From a virus: DNA of 32,848 nt. A program made the translations under genes and the position numbers. A model generated the notes under the pieces. The model saw only the letters and a program-made list of their open reading frames with translations. It did not search any database and was not told where the DNA came from. The stretch's first letter is position 1. Each line of letters starts with the position of its first letter. Location of the stretch: the IMG/VR virus record IMGVR_UViG_3300048837_000699, positions 1-32,848 of that record. One strand, given 5' to 3'. Positions 16,600 to 22,415 of this stretch are shown here, in pieces.

Positions 16600-17241
16600 A
16601 TGGAACAGATCAAGTGGTATCAGTCGACCACGCTGCGGGCGCTGCTCGTGGCGCTCGCGTCGCAGGTCATCGTCTGGACCGGTGTCGCCGAGCAGCTGCC
16701 CGATGGCGCCGCGACGCTCGCGGTCGACGCGCTGCTGCAGGTGATCGCGATCGCCGCCACGGCCTACGCCGCCTGGGCGCGGGCGAACCGGGCGAACCCG
16801 CCGATCACGGACACGGCCGTCCGCAAGACCGAGGAGCGCCAGACCGGTGCGGTCGAGGTGTCCAAGCAGTCCCAGGGCGGATTCGTCCGTCCGATCATGC
16901 TGGGCATCCTCCTGGCCGTGAGCATCCCGGTCACCGTGGGGCTCAGCGCCTGCGCCGTCGGTCTGCAGCCCGCGAAGTCCTTCGACCAGCAGCTCGCCTA
17001 CGCCTACTCGACGCACACGGCCGTGCTGTCCTCGGCCGGCAACGCGCTCGAGGCGGGCGACCTGACCGTCGAGGACGCCGAGGCCGTGCTCGAGCTCGCC
17101 GACCAGTCCCGCACGCTGCTCGATGCCGCCCGGCTCGCCTCCGGCGCCGGTGACGTCGCAACCGCCGAGGGCCGCCTGGCGCTCGCCACGAACGTGCTCG
17201 AGCAGCTGCTCGCCTACCTGCGCACCCGAGGTGTGAAATGA
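16600..17241 (+). CDS. Holin fused to a lipoprotein (spanin-like) domain
   Basis: This 213-residue protein has AGGAGG at 16590-16595, 4 bases before ATG. Residues 1-62 look like a small holin: KWYQSTTLRALLVALASQVI, a second hydrophobic segment, then basic residues. After a polar linker, residues 100-118 read MLGILLAVSIPVTVGLSAC, a lipoprotein signal with a good lipobox (LSAC, Cys118), followed by a helical domain of about 95 residues. In related phages, as I recall, these are two genes. Either they are fused, or a second start at 16897 also gives the lipoprotein; only a weak GGGCGGA lies upstream of it. Confidence 0.7.
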   Translation: MEQIKWYQSTTLRALLVALASQVIVWTGVAEQLPDGAATLAVDALLQVIAIAATAYAAWARANRANPPITDTAVRKTEERQTGAVEVSKQSQGGFVRPIMLGILLAVSIPVTVGLSACAVGLQPAKSFDQQLAYAYSTHTAVLSSAGNALEAGDLTVEDAEAVLELADQSRTLLDAARLASGAGDVATAEGRLALATNVLEQLLAYLRTRGVK

Positions 17242-17444
17242 GCGTCACCGCCGCCCTGGAACTGCTGCTCGCCCTGCTGGCCCGCACGCAGGAGATCTCC
17301 ATCCTGATCGCCAAGCTCAACGCCGAGGGGCGCACCGAGCTCACGGACGAGGAATGGGCCGTGATCGTGGCTGCGGATGACCTCGCGCGGGCACGGTTGC
17401 AGGCGCTGATCGATGCCAGGAAGGCGGGCGGCACTGGCAAGTGA
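17238..17444 (+). CDS. Small phage protein of the lysis region
   Basis: This 68-residue acidic helical protein begins MSVTAALELLLALLARTQEI and overlaps the previous stop by ATGA. It has a leucine-rich N-terminal helix but no convincing membrane span. Its position after the holin-lipoprotein gene suggests a lysis or end-of-operon role, yet no family is recognised. It is the last gene before attP. Confidence 0.65.
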   Translation: MSVTAALELLLALLARTQEISILIAKLNAEGRTELTDEEWAVIVAADDLARARLQALIDARKAGGTGK

Positions 17445-17467
17445 CCCCCGGCGGGCTGTTCAATAAA

Positions 17468-17552
17468 TCCCGCGACTGCTCAACATTCCCGCCGCTTTTC
17501 CGCTGGTTCAAAGCCAAAAATATTGACCAGCTCCCGCCGATTTAATCCCGCC
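17468..17552 (+). repeat. TCCCGCC repeats, candidate integrase arm sites (P arm)
   Basis: The 7-mer TCCCGCC occurs three times exactly (17487-17493, 17532-17538, 17546-17552) and once as TCCCGCG (17468-17474), all on one strand, in the non-coding stretch between the lysis genes and the tRNA-like core. Repeated short sites beside attP are where tyrosine integrases or their helpers bind. The assignment is inferred from place and repetition. Confidence 0.4.
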
Positions 17553-17554
17553 AT

Positions 17555-17629
17555 TCAGCCGGATAGCCGCGTTCGTCTTACCGCCTCCTAAGCGGTAGGT
17601 CGTCGGTTCAACTCCGGCCCGGGGCGCCA
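17555..17629 (+). other. attP: attP core: 3' half of a tRNA-Arg(CCT) gene
   Basis: From 17580 to 17629 the sequence folds as the 3' half of a tRNA. There is an anticodon stem ACCGC/GCGGT around loop CTCCTAA (anticodon CCT), a variable loop, a T arm GTCGG-TTCAACT-CCGGC, a 3' acceptor strand CCGGGGC, a G discriminator and CCA. Upstream, TCAGCCGGATAG (17555-17566) still looks like a D loop, but the spacing to the anticodon stem is too long and the 5' acceptor strand is missing. It is therefore not a working tRNA but the piece that rebuilds the host gene after integration. The integrase lies 23 bases downstream on the other strand. Confidence 0.75.
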
Positions 17630-17643
17630 TTCCAGCGCAGCCC

Positions 17644-17673
17644 TGTCCAATATCACCCCGCACTGTCCAATAT
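17644..17673 (+). repeat. TGTCCAATAT direct repeat, candidate integrase arm sites (P' arm)
   Basis: TGTCCAATAT occurs at 17644-17653 and again at 17664-17673, 20 bases apart (about two helical turns). It lies between the att core and the 3' end of the integrase gene and overlaps the integrase stop. Placement and spacing fit arm-type binding sites. Binding itself is inferred. Confidence 0.45.
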
Positions 17674-18642
17674 TCTGAGCGGCACCGCTCGCCGCGGGCG
17701 CCGCCGGTAGACCGCCCGGGTCATGGCCGGATCCTTGTGGCCGAGCCGATCGGCCGCTTCCTGATCGCTGTCCGCGTCGCTCGCACTCTTGGCCCGCAGA
17801 TCGTGAAAGTGGAACGCCTCAGCCAGTCCGGCAGCCTTTGCTTTTCGCATGAGGCGCTGCCACGCGCTCTGAAAGCCGTTCAGGCTGTAGGGCGAGCCAG
17901 TACGAGTGCAGATCACGTATCGGCGCACCTGCGGCTTCTCCCGCAGCGCGGCGTCCACGATCATGCGTAGCTCGTCGCTCCAGCCGATCCCCTGCGACTC
18001 GCCCGTCTTGCTGCGGTCGAACTCAATCCCGGTCGCCGTCATGTGGCGCCGTTCGAGCTTGCGGATGGTGCCTTGGTCCATGCCGGCCACGAAGGCAAGA
18101 TCCATCGCGCAGCCGATCATGGGCGGCGCCAGCTCGCGCACTAGCAGGTATTCGTCGTCGGTCACGTATCGCCGCCGCGGGCCGCCGGACGGCAGGTTGA
18201 GGCCGAAGCACGGATTCGGGTGGCTGAACACGCCGAGCTTGCGGCCGTAACTCAAGACGGCCGACAGCGCCCGGATCTCGTGGCGGGCCTGCTCGATCTG
18301 TTCCCGGGCCATCCAGTATTTCCATACGTCGGACGGCTCGATGTCGCCCGGGTGAACCGGCCCGAAGGACTGCCGGATGCGCCGGAACTCCTGCGCCCGG
18401 GTCTGCCGGGTCCGCTCGGCCTGCTTGGCGAGCACGTCCACTTCGTAACGGGCGATCAGGGTATCAACCGTGACCGGCGGATCGTCGGACTTCACGAGCA
18501 GAGCCAGGGCGCGCAGGGCGCCCGGATAGTCCTTTGCCAGCCGGTGCCACTTCCCGCCCGGCGCGGCGTAGTAGTAGGCGCCGTGGCGATGGTAGACCCG
18601 CCGCGGAAGGTGCTTATCCGACTTCCGCCGCCTCCCCATCAT
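17653..18642 (-). CDS. int: Tyrosine recombinase (phage integrase)
   Basis: This 329-residue protein has an N-terminal arm-binding region, a core-binding domain (about 55-150) and a catalytic domain (about 155-320). Visible catalytic features are Lys212 in RSKTG, the HxxR pair in HFHDLR (His280, Arg283), His302 in RLGH and the nucleophile Tyr312 in AVYRRRP. The first catalytic arginine is not where expected: the usual G-x-R segment reads AGMDQGTIRKL with Asp189. It should integrate the phage at tRNA-Arg(CCT) through the adjacent attP. It is the last gene of the leftward operon, 6 bases after the DUF4224 gene. Confidence 0.9.
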   Translation of the reverse strand: MMGRRRKSDKHLPRRVYHRHGAYYYAAPGGKWHRLAKDYPGALRALALLVKSDDPPVTVDTLIARYEVDVLAKQAERTRQTRAQEFRRIRQSFGPVHPGDIEPSDVWKYWMAREQIEQARHEIRALSAVLSYGRKLGVFSHPNPCFGLNLPSGGPRRRYVTDDEYLLVRELAPPMIGCAMDLAFVAGMDQGTIRKLERRHMTATGIEFDRSKTGESQGIGWSDELRMIVDAALREKPQVRRYVICTRTGSPYSLNGFQSAWQRLMRKAKAAGLAEAFHFHDLRAKSASDADSDQEAADRLGHKDPAMTRAVYRRRPRRAVPLRILDSAG

Positions 18643-18648
18643 CGCAGC

Positions 18649-18846
18649 CTACCTCACCGGGGCAAGGTTCGAGAAATTCGGCCGGACCCGGGGCGGCTCG
18701 TGGCCGGACAGGTCCGACGACAGGACGACCGGGCGTCCGTCCTTGCGGACGTGGTGGCGGATGCCTTGGCGCCGCAGCCAATTCACTTGCAGGCTCGACC
18801 GCTTGTAGCCGGTTAGCTCGATCAGTTGTTCGGCCGTCAGGAACAA
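18649..18846 (-). CDS. DUF4224 small protein next to integrase
   Basis: The best start is TTG at 18846, with GGAAG 7 bases upstream, giving 65 residues; longer frames only run through the preceding gene. FLTAEQLIELTGYKRSSLQV followed by NWLRRQGI is the DUF4224 signature. These proteins are commonly found beside phage integrases and are thought to help recombination or its control, but their function is unproven. The gene begins two bases after the stop of the excisionase/GIY-YIG gene. Confidence 0.8.
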   Translation of the reverse strand: MFLTAEQLIELTGYKRSSLQVNWLRRQGIRHHVRKDGRPVVLSSDLSGHEPPRVRPNFSNLAPVR

Positions 18847-18847
18847 A

Positions 18848-19471
18848 TCAGCGCTTCCGGTTCTCGATCGGCTGGAATTGCTCGATGTAGACCGCCTCGA
18901 CGGCCAAGTGATACGGCCACGGCACGGCCAGCCAGGTCTGGGCGTCGAACTCAATCGGGCGACCCCATACCTTCGACGTAGTGATGTCGCGCGAGTTGTC
19001 GCGGTTCAGTCGGTGGTGGCTAACCCGCTCGCCAACGCTTCTCGATTGGCCGATGTAAACAAGGTCGCCGCTTAGCCAGAGAAGATAAACACCGGGCTCG
19101 CAAGCGTACATATCGTCGCGCGTGAGCGGATCGGGCAGCACGCGCAACTGTCCGATAGGCAGCAGTTCGATTGCCGGCCAGACGACGGGTGGCGGCTCGA
19201 TGGTCGCGCCCTGAGCAAACGCCTTGACCTGGTCAACCCTAAACCGGACATGACGGCCGACGCGAATGTACCGTATCCGCCCAGCCCGCCGCTGGCGGGC
19301 GACCGTGGCCTCGCTGACGCCCAGGTACTCCGCGGCGTCCTTCTCGGTCCACTGCCGCCAGCCGCGGTCCTGGCTGACCTGCCAGGTTTGCCGATACATC
19401 AGGCGCCCGCCGTCCGCGACCGCCCGCAGCAGGGCGCACACGGAGCGGATCAGGGGAATGCGCTCGGTCAC
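18848..19471 (-). CDS. Excisionase-like HTH fused to a GIY-YIG nuclease domain
   Basis: Starting at GTG 19471, which overlaps the upstream stop (GTGA), the product is 207 residues. Residues about 40-82 are an excisionase-type HTH (WTEKDAAEYLGVSEATVARQ then IRYIRVGRHVRF). Residues about 125-207 form a GIY-YIG domain with GVY (127-129), YIG (139-141), an Arg in GERV, a Glu in AVEAVYIEQ and a terminal Asn in PIENRKR, so all key residues appear present. The HTH may direct excision and the GIY-YIG part may nick DNA, or the nuclease may have fused onto the excisionase as a homing element. No frameshift is needed to join them. Confidence 0.8.
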   Translation of the reverse strand: MTERIPLIRSVCALLRAVADGGRLMYRQTWQVSQDRGWRQWTEKDAAEYLGVSEATVARQRRAGRIRYIRVGRHVRFRVDQVKAFAQGATIEPPPVVWPAIELLPIGQLRVLPDPLTRDDMYACEPGVYLLWLSGDLVYIGQSRSVGERVSHHRLNRDNSRDITTSKVWGRPIEFDAQTWLAVPWPYHLAVEAVYIEQFQPIENRKR

Positions 19472-19869
19472 TGCGCGGTAAGGGCTGCCAGCCGCTCGGA
19501 CCGGCTGCGGTGCAGCTCCTCCGGCACCTCGGCATGCAGCTCGCCGAGCTCCTTGCAGACGGCCGCGTAGATCCGCTCGACGGTGTCGGCGTCGTCGGCC
19601 TCGCTGATCGCCAGGCGCGCGTCGGCGACGTGGTGGAACGTGGTCGACTCGTAGGACGCCGGGTCGGGCAGCTCGGCGTGGCGCAGCTGGTCGGCAATCT
19701 GCGGGGCGAGCTCGCGCTCGACCACCGGCACCGCGTTCAGGTATCGATCCATCTCGGTCGAGGAGGGCAGGCGCTTGTAGAGCCGGCGAATGACCGTCTT
19801 GCGGGCCATCTCGTCGGGCCACTTCGCCCAGGGGCCGTCGTCGCTGGTGGCGCGGCTCACGGCCTGCAT
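19468..19869 (-). pseudogene. C-terminal remnant of a RecT-type single-strand annealing protein
   Basis: The 133-residue frame begins MQAVSRATSDDGPWAKWPDE and continues MARKTVIRRLYKRLPSS. This is the conserved C-terminal block of RecT proteins (DEMARKT-IRR-KYLP). A complete RecT is about 250-350 residues; the whole annealing core upstream is missing, replaced by an unrelated zinc-finger gene that ends 3 bases before. The remaining frame is intact and coupled to its neighbours, so a short protein may still be made. No partner exonuclease is seen. Confidence 0.7.
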
Positions 19870-19872
19870 CGT

Positions 19873-20220
19873 TCACGACCCAGCCCACTCGGAGAACTGC
19901 GCGAACAGCACCTTCGCCTCGGTCTGCGACAGCGCCACCACGTCGTCGCCCTGGTTGACCTGCAGGCAGCCGTTCTCGATCCACGCTTCGAGACCAAGCC
20001 CCGGCGCGATCGATAGCGCGGGGCCGGCGGTCAGGCCGGTGTCTGGCGGCGCTTCGGGCGCGGGCTCGGCTTTCGCCTTCGTCACGCGCTTACCCCCCCC
20101 CGATTTCTTTTGGAACGACGCCGAGAAGCACGCCTTGCAGGTCTTCGACGGCTTGCCGCCGCGGACCACCATGTCGTCGGCGCCCTTCGCCTCGCCGCAG
20201 CGCTGGCAGGTGTGACTCAC
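19873..20220 (-). CDS. Small zinc-finger phage protein
   Basis: This 115-residue protein has HTCQRCGEAKG near the N-terminus and KTCKACF further on (two CxxC pairs), so it probably binds zinc. A low-complexity basic/proline linker follows, then a C-terminal segment ending LSQTEAKVLFAQFSEWAGS. The gene contains a run of nine G (minus strand, 20092-20101), read as Gly-Gly-Gly, which is a likely site for sequencing error or slippage. It overlaps the upstream gene by ATGA. Function unknown. Confidence 0.65.
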   Translation of the reverse strand: MSHTCQRCGEAKGADDMVVRGGKPSKTCKACFSASFQKKSGGGKRVTKAKAEPAPEAPPDTGLTAGPALSIAPGLGLEAWIENGCLQVNQGDDVVALSQTEAKVLFAQFSEWAGS

Positions 20221-20441
20221 GCGACACCCCGCGGCATCGGGTGGATGACCAGCCCGTGCACCTGGTCCGATGAGATCGTCAGCCCGTGGCTGGCCAGCGC
20301 CTCGACGAGGGTCGTGATCGGCACGTCGTCGCGGACCGCCGCGCGCATGTGCGAGACGACCGGCAGTTCGAGCTTCGGCGCCACCTGGACGGGTCGCAGG
20401 TCAGCGCGCCGCCGGCGCCACAGCGGAATGACGTTCTTCAT
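20217..20441 (-). CDS. Hypothetical early phage protein
   Basis: This 74-residue protein begins MKNVIPLWRRRRADLRPV, with a basic start followed by a compact helical region (ITTLVEALASHGLTISSDQV) that could be a small DNA-binding fold. It overlaps both neighbours by four bases, so it is part of the leftward operon. No family is recognised. Confidence 0.55.
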   Translation of the reverse strand: MKNVIPLWRRRRADLRPVQVAPKLELPVVSHMRAAVRDDVPITTLVEALASHGLTISSDQVHGLVIHPMPRGVA

Positions 20442-20644
20442 CGGGTGCTCCTGGCCATCGCACGACGGCCGCGGGTGTTGCGGTGGAGGTTGTAGAACTG
20501 CCGCTGGTGGCGCGGCTGCATCAGGCCCCGGACGAGCCAGAGACCGCCGATCAGGGCGCCGAGAAACAGCGCCAGCACCATGACCAGCATCCCCCAGCCG
20601 GCGATGTCGCCGAGCACCATCGAGATCCTGTCGTATTCGTTCAT
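20438..20644 (-). CDS. Small single-span membrane protein
   Basis: This 68-residue protein has one long hydrophobic segment (GWGMLVMVLALFLGALIGGL, about residues 16-35) and a strongly basic tail with many Arg and His. The predicted topology is tail in the cytoplasm. It overlaps the previous gene as TGATG. It could protect the lysogen or interfere with the host membrane early in infection, but nothing in the sequence fixes a role. Confidence 0.55.
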   Translation of the reverse strand: MNEYDRISMVLGDIAGWGMLVMVLALFLGALIGGLWLVRGLMQPRHQRQFYNLHRNTRGRRAMARSTR

Positions 20645-20856
20645 CAGGCAGCCCTCGTGTAGGTCAGGTCGGCGAGCTCGTCGACGATGGCGGCAAGCTC
20701 GAGGAAGGCCCGCAGCCGGGCCCGGGGATCCCGCGCGGCGATCGCTTCCTCCAGCGCATCGGCACGGCCGCGCAGGCGCGACAGTGCGTTCAGCGCCTGA
20801 CCCATGCGCGGGTCACTGGCGGCGGCGACTTGGGCGGTGGTGAGTGAGGTCGTCAT
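20644..20856 (-). CDS. First gene of leftward operon, small helical protein
   Basis: This 70-residue protein begins MTTSLTTAQVAAASDPRMGQ and is helical with many Ala, Arg and Leu. Its ATG is 8 bases after the -10 of the leftward early promoter with no Shine-Dalgarno, so it is probably read from a leaderless transcript. No family is recognised. Confidence 0.6.
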   Translation of the reverse strand: MTTSLTTAQVAAASDPRMGQALNALSRLRGRADALEEAIAARDPRARLRAFLELAAIVDELADLTYTRAA

Positions 20857-20864
20857 GGGGCGGG

Positions 20865-20906
20865 ACGTTACGCTTTCCCGTAATCCATGTCAACGGGATA
20901 CCGTAA
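20865..20906 (-). promoter_or_regulatory. Leftward early promoter with two repressor operators (PL/OL)
   Basis: On the minus strand, -35 TTGACA (20893-20888), a 17-base spacer and -10 TAACGT (20870-20865) form a good sigma70 promoter. Operator OL1 (20868-20883, plus-strand TTACGCTTTCCCGTAA) covers the spacer and -10. OL2 (20891-20906, CAACGGGATACCGTAA) covers the -35. Both fit the TNACGG-N4-CCGTNA pattern seen at the rightward promoter. The predicted transcript starts at or next to the ATG of the 20644-20856 gene. Confidence 0.75.
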
Positions 20907-20945
20907 TCCCGGGACGCACGTCACAGCGGGGCGATCAGCCGCCTG

Positions 20946-21452
20946 TCAGCGATGCTTGTAGAGGTGCTTGGTCTCGAGCCCGCTTCGGCCGGCGCACTCG
21001 CGGTTCCAGACCGCGGTGAAGCCCGGATCGTTGCTGCTCAAAGCCTTCGTCTGCGCGGCGTTCAGGACCGCCTGCTCGACGTTGATGCCGCCGAATCCGT
21101 TCTCGGCCCGGTACACCGCGCAGACCGCGCCGGCCTCGGTCACCAAGACGCTTTCGGCCTCGAAGCTGTCCGGGTTGCGCAGCGATTTCTTGATCGCGAG
21201 CACCAGAGTTTGTGAGCGAATCGATTTCTCGCGGGAGGCCGCGTCCTCGGCGCGCTCGGCGGGCGTCGCTGGCGCTTCGTCCTGTGACAGGTTGCCAAAC
21301 ATGATCGAGCTGATCAGTACTGCGCCGAAGATGACGACGGTCGCGCCCAGGCAGCCAACGTTGCGGGCCTTGATCGGTGCCCCGCACTTCGGGCACGCGC
21401 TCGCCTTGCTGCTGACTTCCGTCGAGCATTCCTTGCACTTGATCATTGCCAT
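20946..21452 (-). CDS. Zinc-ribbon membrane protein expressed with the repressor (candidate lysogenic conversion gene)
   Basis: This 168-residue protein has an N-terminal zinc ribbon (CKECSTEVSSKASACPKCG), one membrane span (about residues 32-52, GCLGATVVIFGAVLISSIMF) and a C-terminal domain with LRNPDSFEAESVLV and NGFGGINVEQAVLN, a type also seen in bacterial zinc-ribbon proteins. It starts 4 bases after the repressor stop and so is transcribed from the repressor promoter in lysogens. This setting suggests superinfection exclusion or another trait given to the host; the molecular action is unknown. Confidence 0.7.
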   Translation of the reverse strand: MAMIKCKECSTEVSSKASACPKCGAPIKARNVGCLGATVVIFGAVLISSIMFGNLSQDEAPATPAERAEDAASREKSIRSQTLVLAIKKSLRNPDSFEAESVLVTEAGAVCAVYRAENGFGGINVEQAVLNAAQTKALSSNDPGFTAVWNRECAGRSGLETKHLYKHR

Positions 21453-21456
21453 GGCG

Positions 21457-21909
21457 TCATCCTTGGTGTTTCGGCGGTTGGTTCGGCTTCCCGTCTTTTT
21501 TCGATCGCTTCCGTCGAACCTGCTCGGCCACCAGCAACATCACCTGCTCGCGCACCAGGCTGCGAGCTGGCTCGTCGAGCTTGCCCCATTCAATTCCAAA
21601 CTCCACTTCCTCGGGTGTCGTCTGCATTCCGTGCACTGTGTACTGAGGTTTTGCTTCGGCCACGCCCCGGCTGGGAGTGACTTCGGATAGTAGCCGCGGC
21701 AGGCGTCCCGTCTCTACGTACTCGACGCGCAGATTGAGGTGCTTGCACAGCGCGTGCATCCGGGTCGATCCGCGCTGCCTGCCGTTTTCGATTTCGTAGA
21801 GCGTCGAGACGCCGAGCCCAACATGCTGCGCGACATCCTTCACGCTCAGCTTGAGTTCCTCCCGGCGACTTCGTAATCGCTGGCCGGGGCTATCCGCGTA
21901 TTTGCTCAT
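21457..21909 (-). CDS. CI-like phage repressor (XRE family)
   Basis: The ATG at 21909 gives 150 residues; the longer frame upstream runs through the operators and is not used. Residues about 10-65 form an XRE helix-turn-helix (LRSRREELKLSVKDVAQHVG then GVSTLYEIENGRQRG). The rest is helical and charged with no S24/LexA-type protease domain, so it cannot self-cleave as lambda CI does. The -10 TATAAC lies 6 bases before ATG and no Shine-Dalgarno is seen, so the mRNA is probably leaderless. It should bind the 16-bp operators on both sides of its own transcription unit. Confidence 0.85.
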   Translation of the reverse strand: MSKYADSPGQRLRSRREELKLSVKDVAQHVGLGVSTLYEIENGRQRGSTRMHALCKHLNLRVEYVETGRLPRLLSEVTPSRGVAEAKPQYTVHGMQTTPEEVEFGIEWGKLDEPARSLVREQVMLLVAEQVRRKRSKKDGKPNQPPKHQG

Positions 21910-21915
21910 GGCGAC

Positions 21916-21974
21916 GTTATAACGGCAGACCGTAACGGTATGCCGTTGACAGGCATTACGGGAAAGCGTAATTT
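21916..21974. promoter_or_regulatory. Rightward early promoter PR and repressor promoter PRM with three operators
   Basis: PR (plus): -35 TTGACA 21946-21951, 17-base spacer, -10 TAATTT 21969-21974; predicted start at the ATG of the Cro-like gene. PRM (minus): -10 TATAAC 21921-21916 with a poor -35. Operators are O3 TAACGGCAGACCGTAA (21920-21935) over PRM, O2 TAACGGTATGCCGTTG (21933-21948) over the -35 of PR, and O1 TTACGGGAAAGCGTAA (21956-21971) over the PR spacer and -10. O1 is a near-perfect copy of OL1. This matches the lambda pattern of repressor and Cro control. Confidence 0.78.
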
Positions 21975-21982
21975 CTCCGGCC

Positions 21983-22189
21983 ATGACCACCTGGGCATCC
22001 CGAATTCAAGATCTCAAGGACCATGGCCTGACACTCGCCGAGATCGGCGAACTCGTGGGCCTGGCGACATCCTCGGTCGGCGACCTGGCCACCGGCCGCA
22101 CGGAATCGCCGCGAGGAGAAGCGGCGCTGAAATTGCACGATCTGCACCGACAGCGGTGCAAGAAGACCGCCAAGGCATCGGCGGCTTGA
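21983..22189 (+). CDS. Cro-like helix-turn-helix protein
   Basis: This 68-residue protein has an HTH at about residues 15-40 (LTLAEIGELVGLATSSVGDL). Its position as first gene of the rightward operon, facing away from the repressor, fits a Cro-like role at the shared operators. ATG 21983 is 8 bases after the -10 with no Shine-Dalgarno, suggesting leaderless translation. Confidence 0.75.
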   Translation: MTTWASRIQDLKDHGLTLAEIGELVGLATSSVGDLATGRTESPRGEAALKLHDLHRQRCKKTAKASAA

Positions 22190-22193
22190 TCGT

Positions 22194-22415
22194 ATGAGCC
22201 TCGAGCGCCAGGACATCCGCGCGAAGCTGGATCCCGACGACCATCGCGCGCTCGTCGCCATCTGCAACATCGACGGTCTGACGATCGCCGAGTTCATAGA
22301 GCGAACGGTCGTTCCGGTGATTCGTAAGCGAGTCCATGACGCCAACGTACTCGCCCACGATTTCCCTATCCCGGGAATTTCAGGGAATGGCCGGGAATGC
22401 AGGAGGTCGGGGTGA
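22194..22415 (+). CDS. Ribbon-helix-helix-like small protein
   Basis: This 73-residue protein starts 4 bases after the Cro-like stop. The segment IRAKLDPDDHRALVAICNID followed by GLTIAEFIERTVVPVI has the strand-helix-helix pattern of Arc/MetJ DNA-binding proteins. The C-terminal 20 residues look unstructured, and the stop overlaps the next start (GTGA). It may be a second early regulator, comparable in place to lambda CII, but no direct homology is claimed. Confidence 0.6.
   Translation: MSLERQDIRAKLDPDDHRALVAICNIDGLTIAEFIERTVVPVIRKRVHDANVLAHDFPIPGISGNGRECRRSG

Noticed and set aside
17544-17629. A complete tRNA-Arg gene
   Set aside because: The 5' acceptor strand does not pair with CCGGGGC and the D arm spacing is wrong; only the 3' half is tRNA-like, so it was called attP.
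18848-19984. Full 378-codon frame as one protein
   Set aside because: The part upstream of 19471 is antisense-like Arg-rich shadow over the RecT remnant; the GTG at 19471 with 4-base overlap is the better start.
20092-20101. Run of nine C as a phase-variation switch in the 19873-20220 gene
   Set aside because: Possible in principle, but the frame is intact as read and one run is not evidence of switching; it is noted as an error-prone site only.
20894-20911. CGGGAT/ATCCCG hairpin as a terminator for the repressor transcript
   Set aside because: No T tract follows on either strand; the symmetry is better explained by operator OL2.
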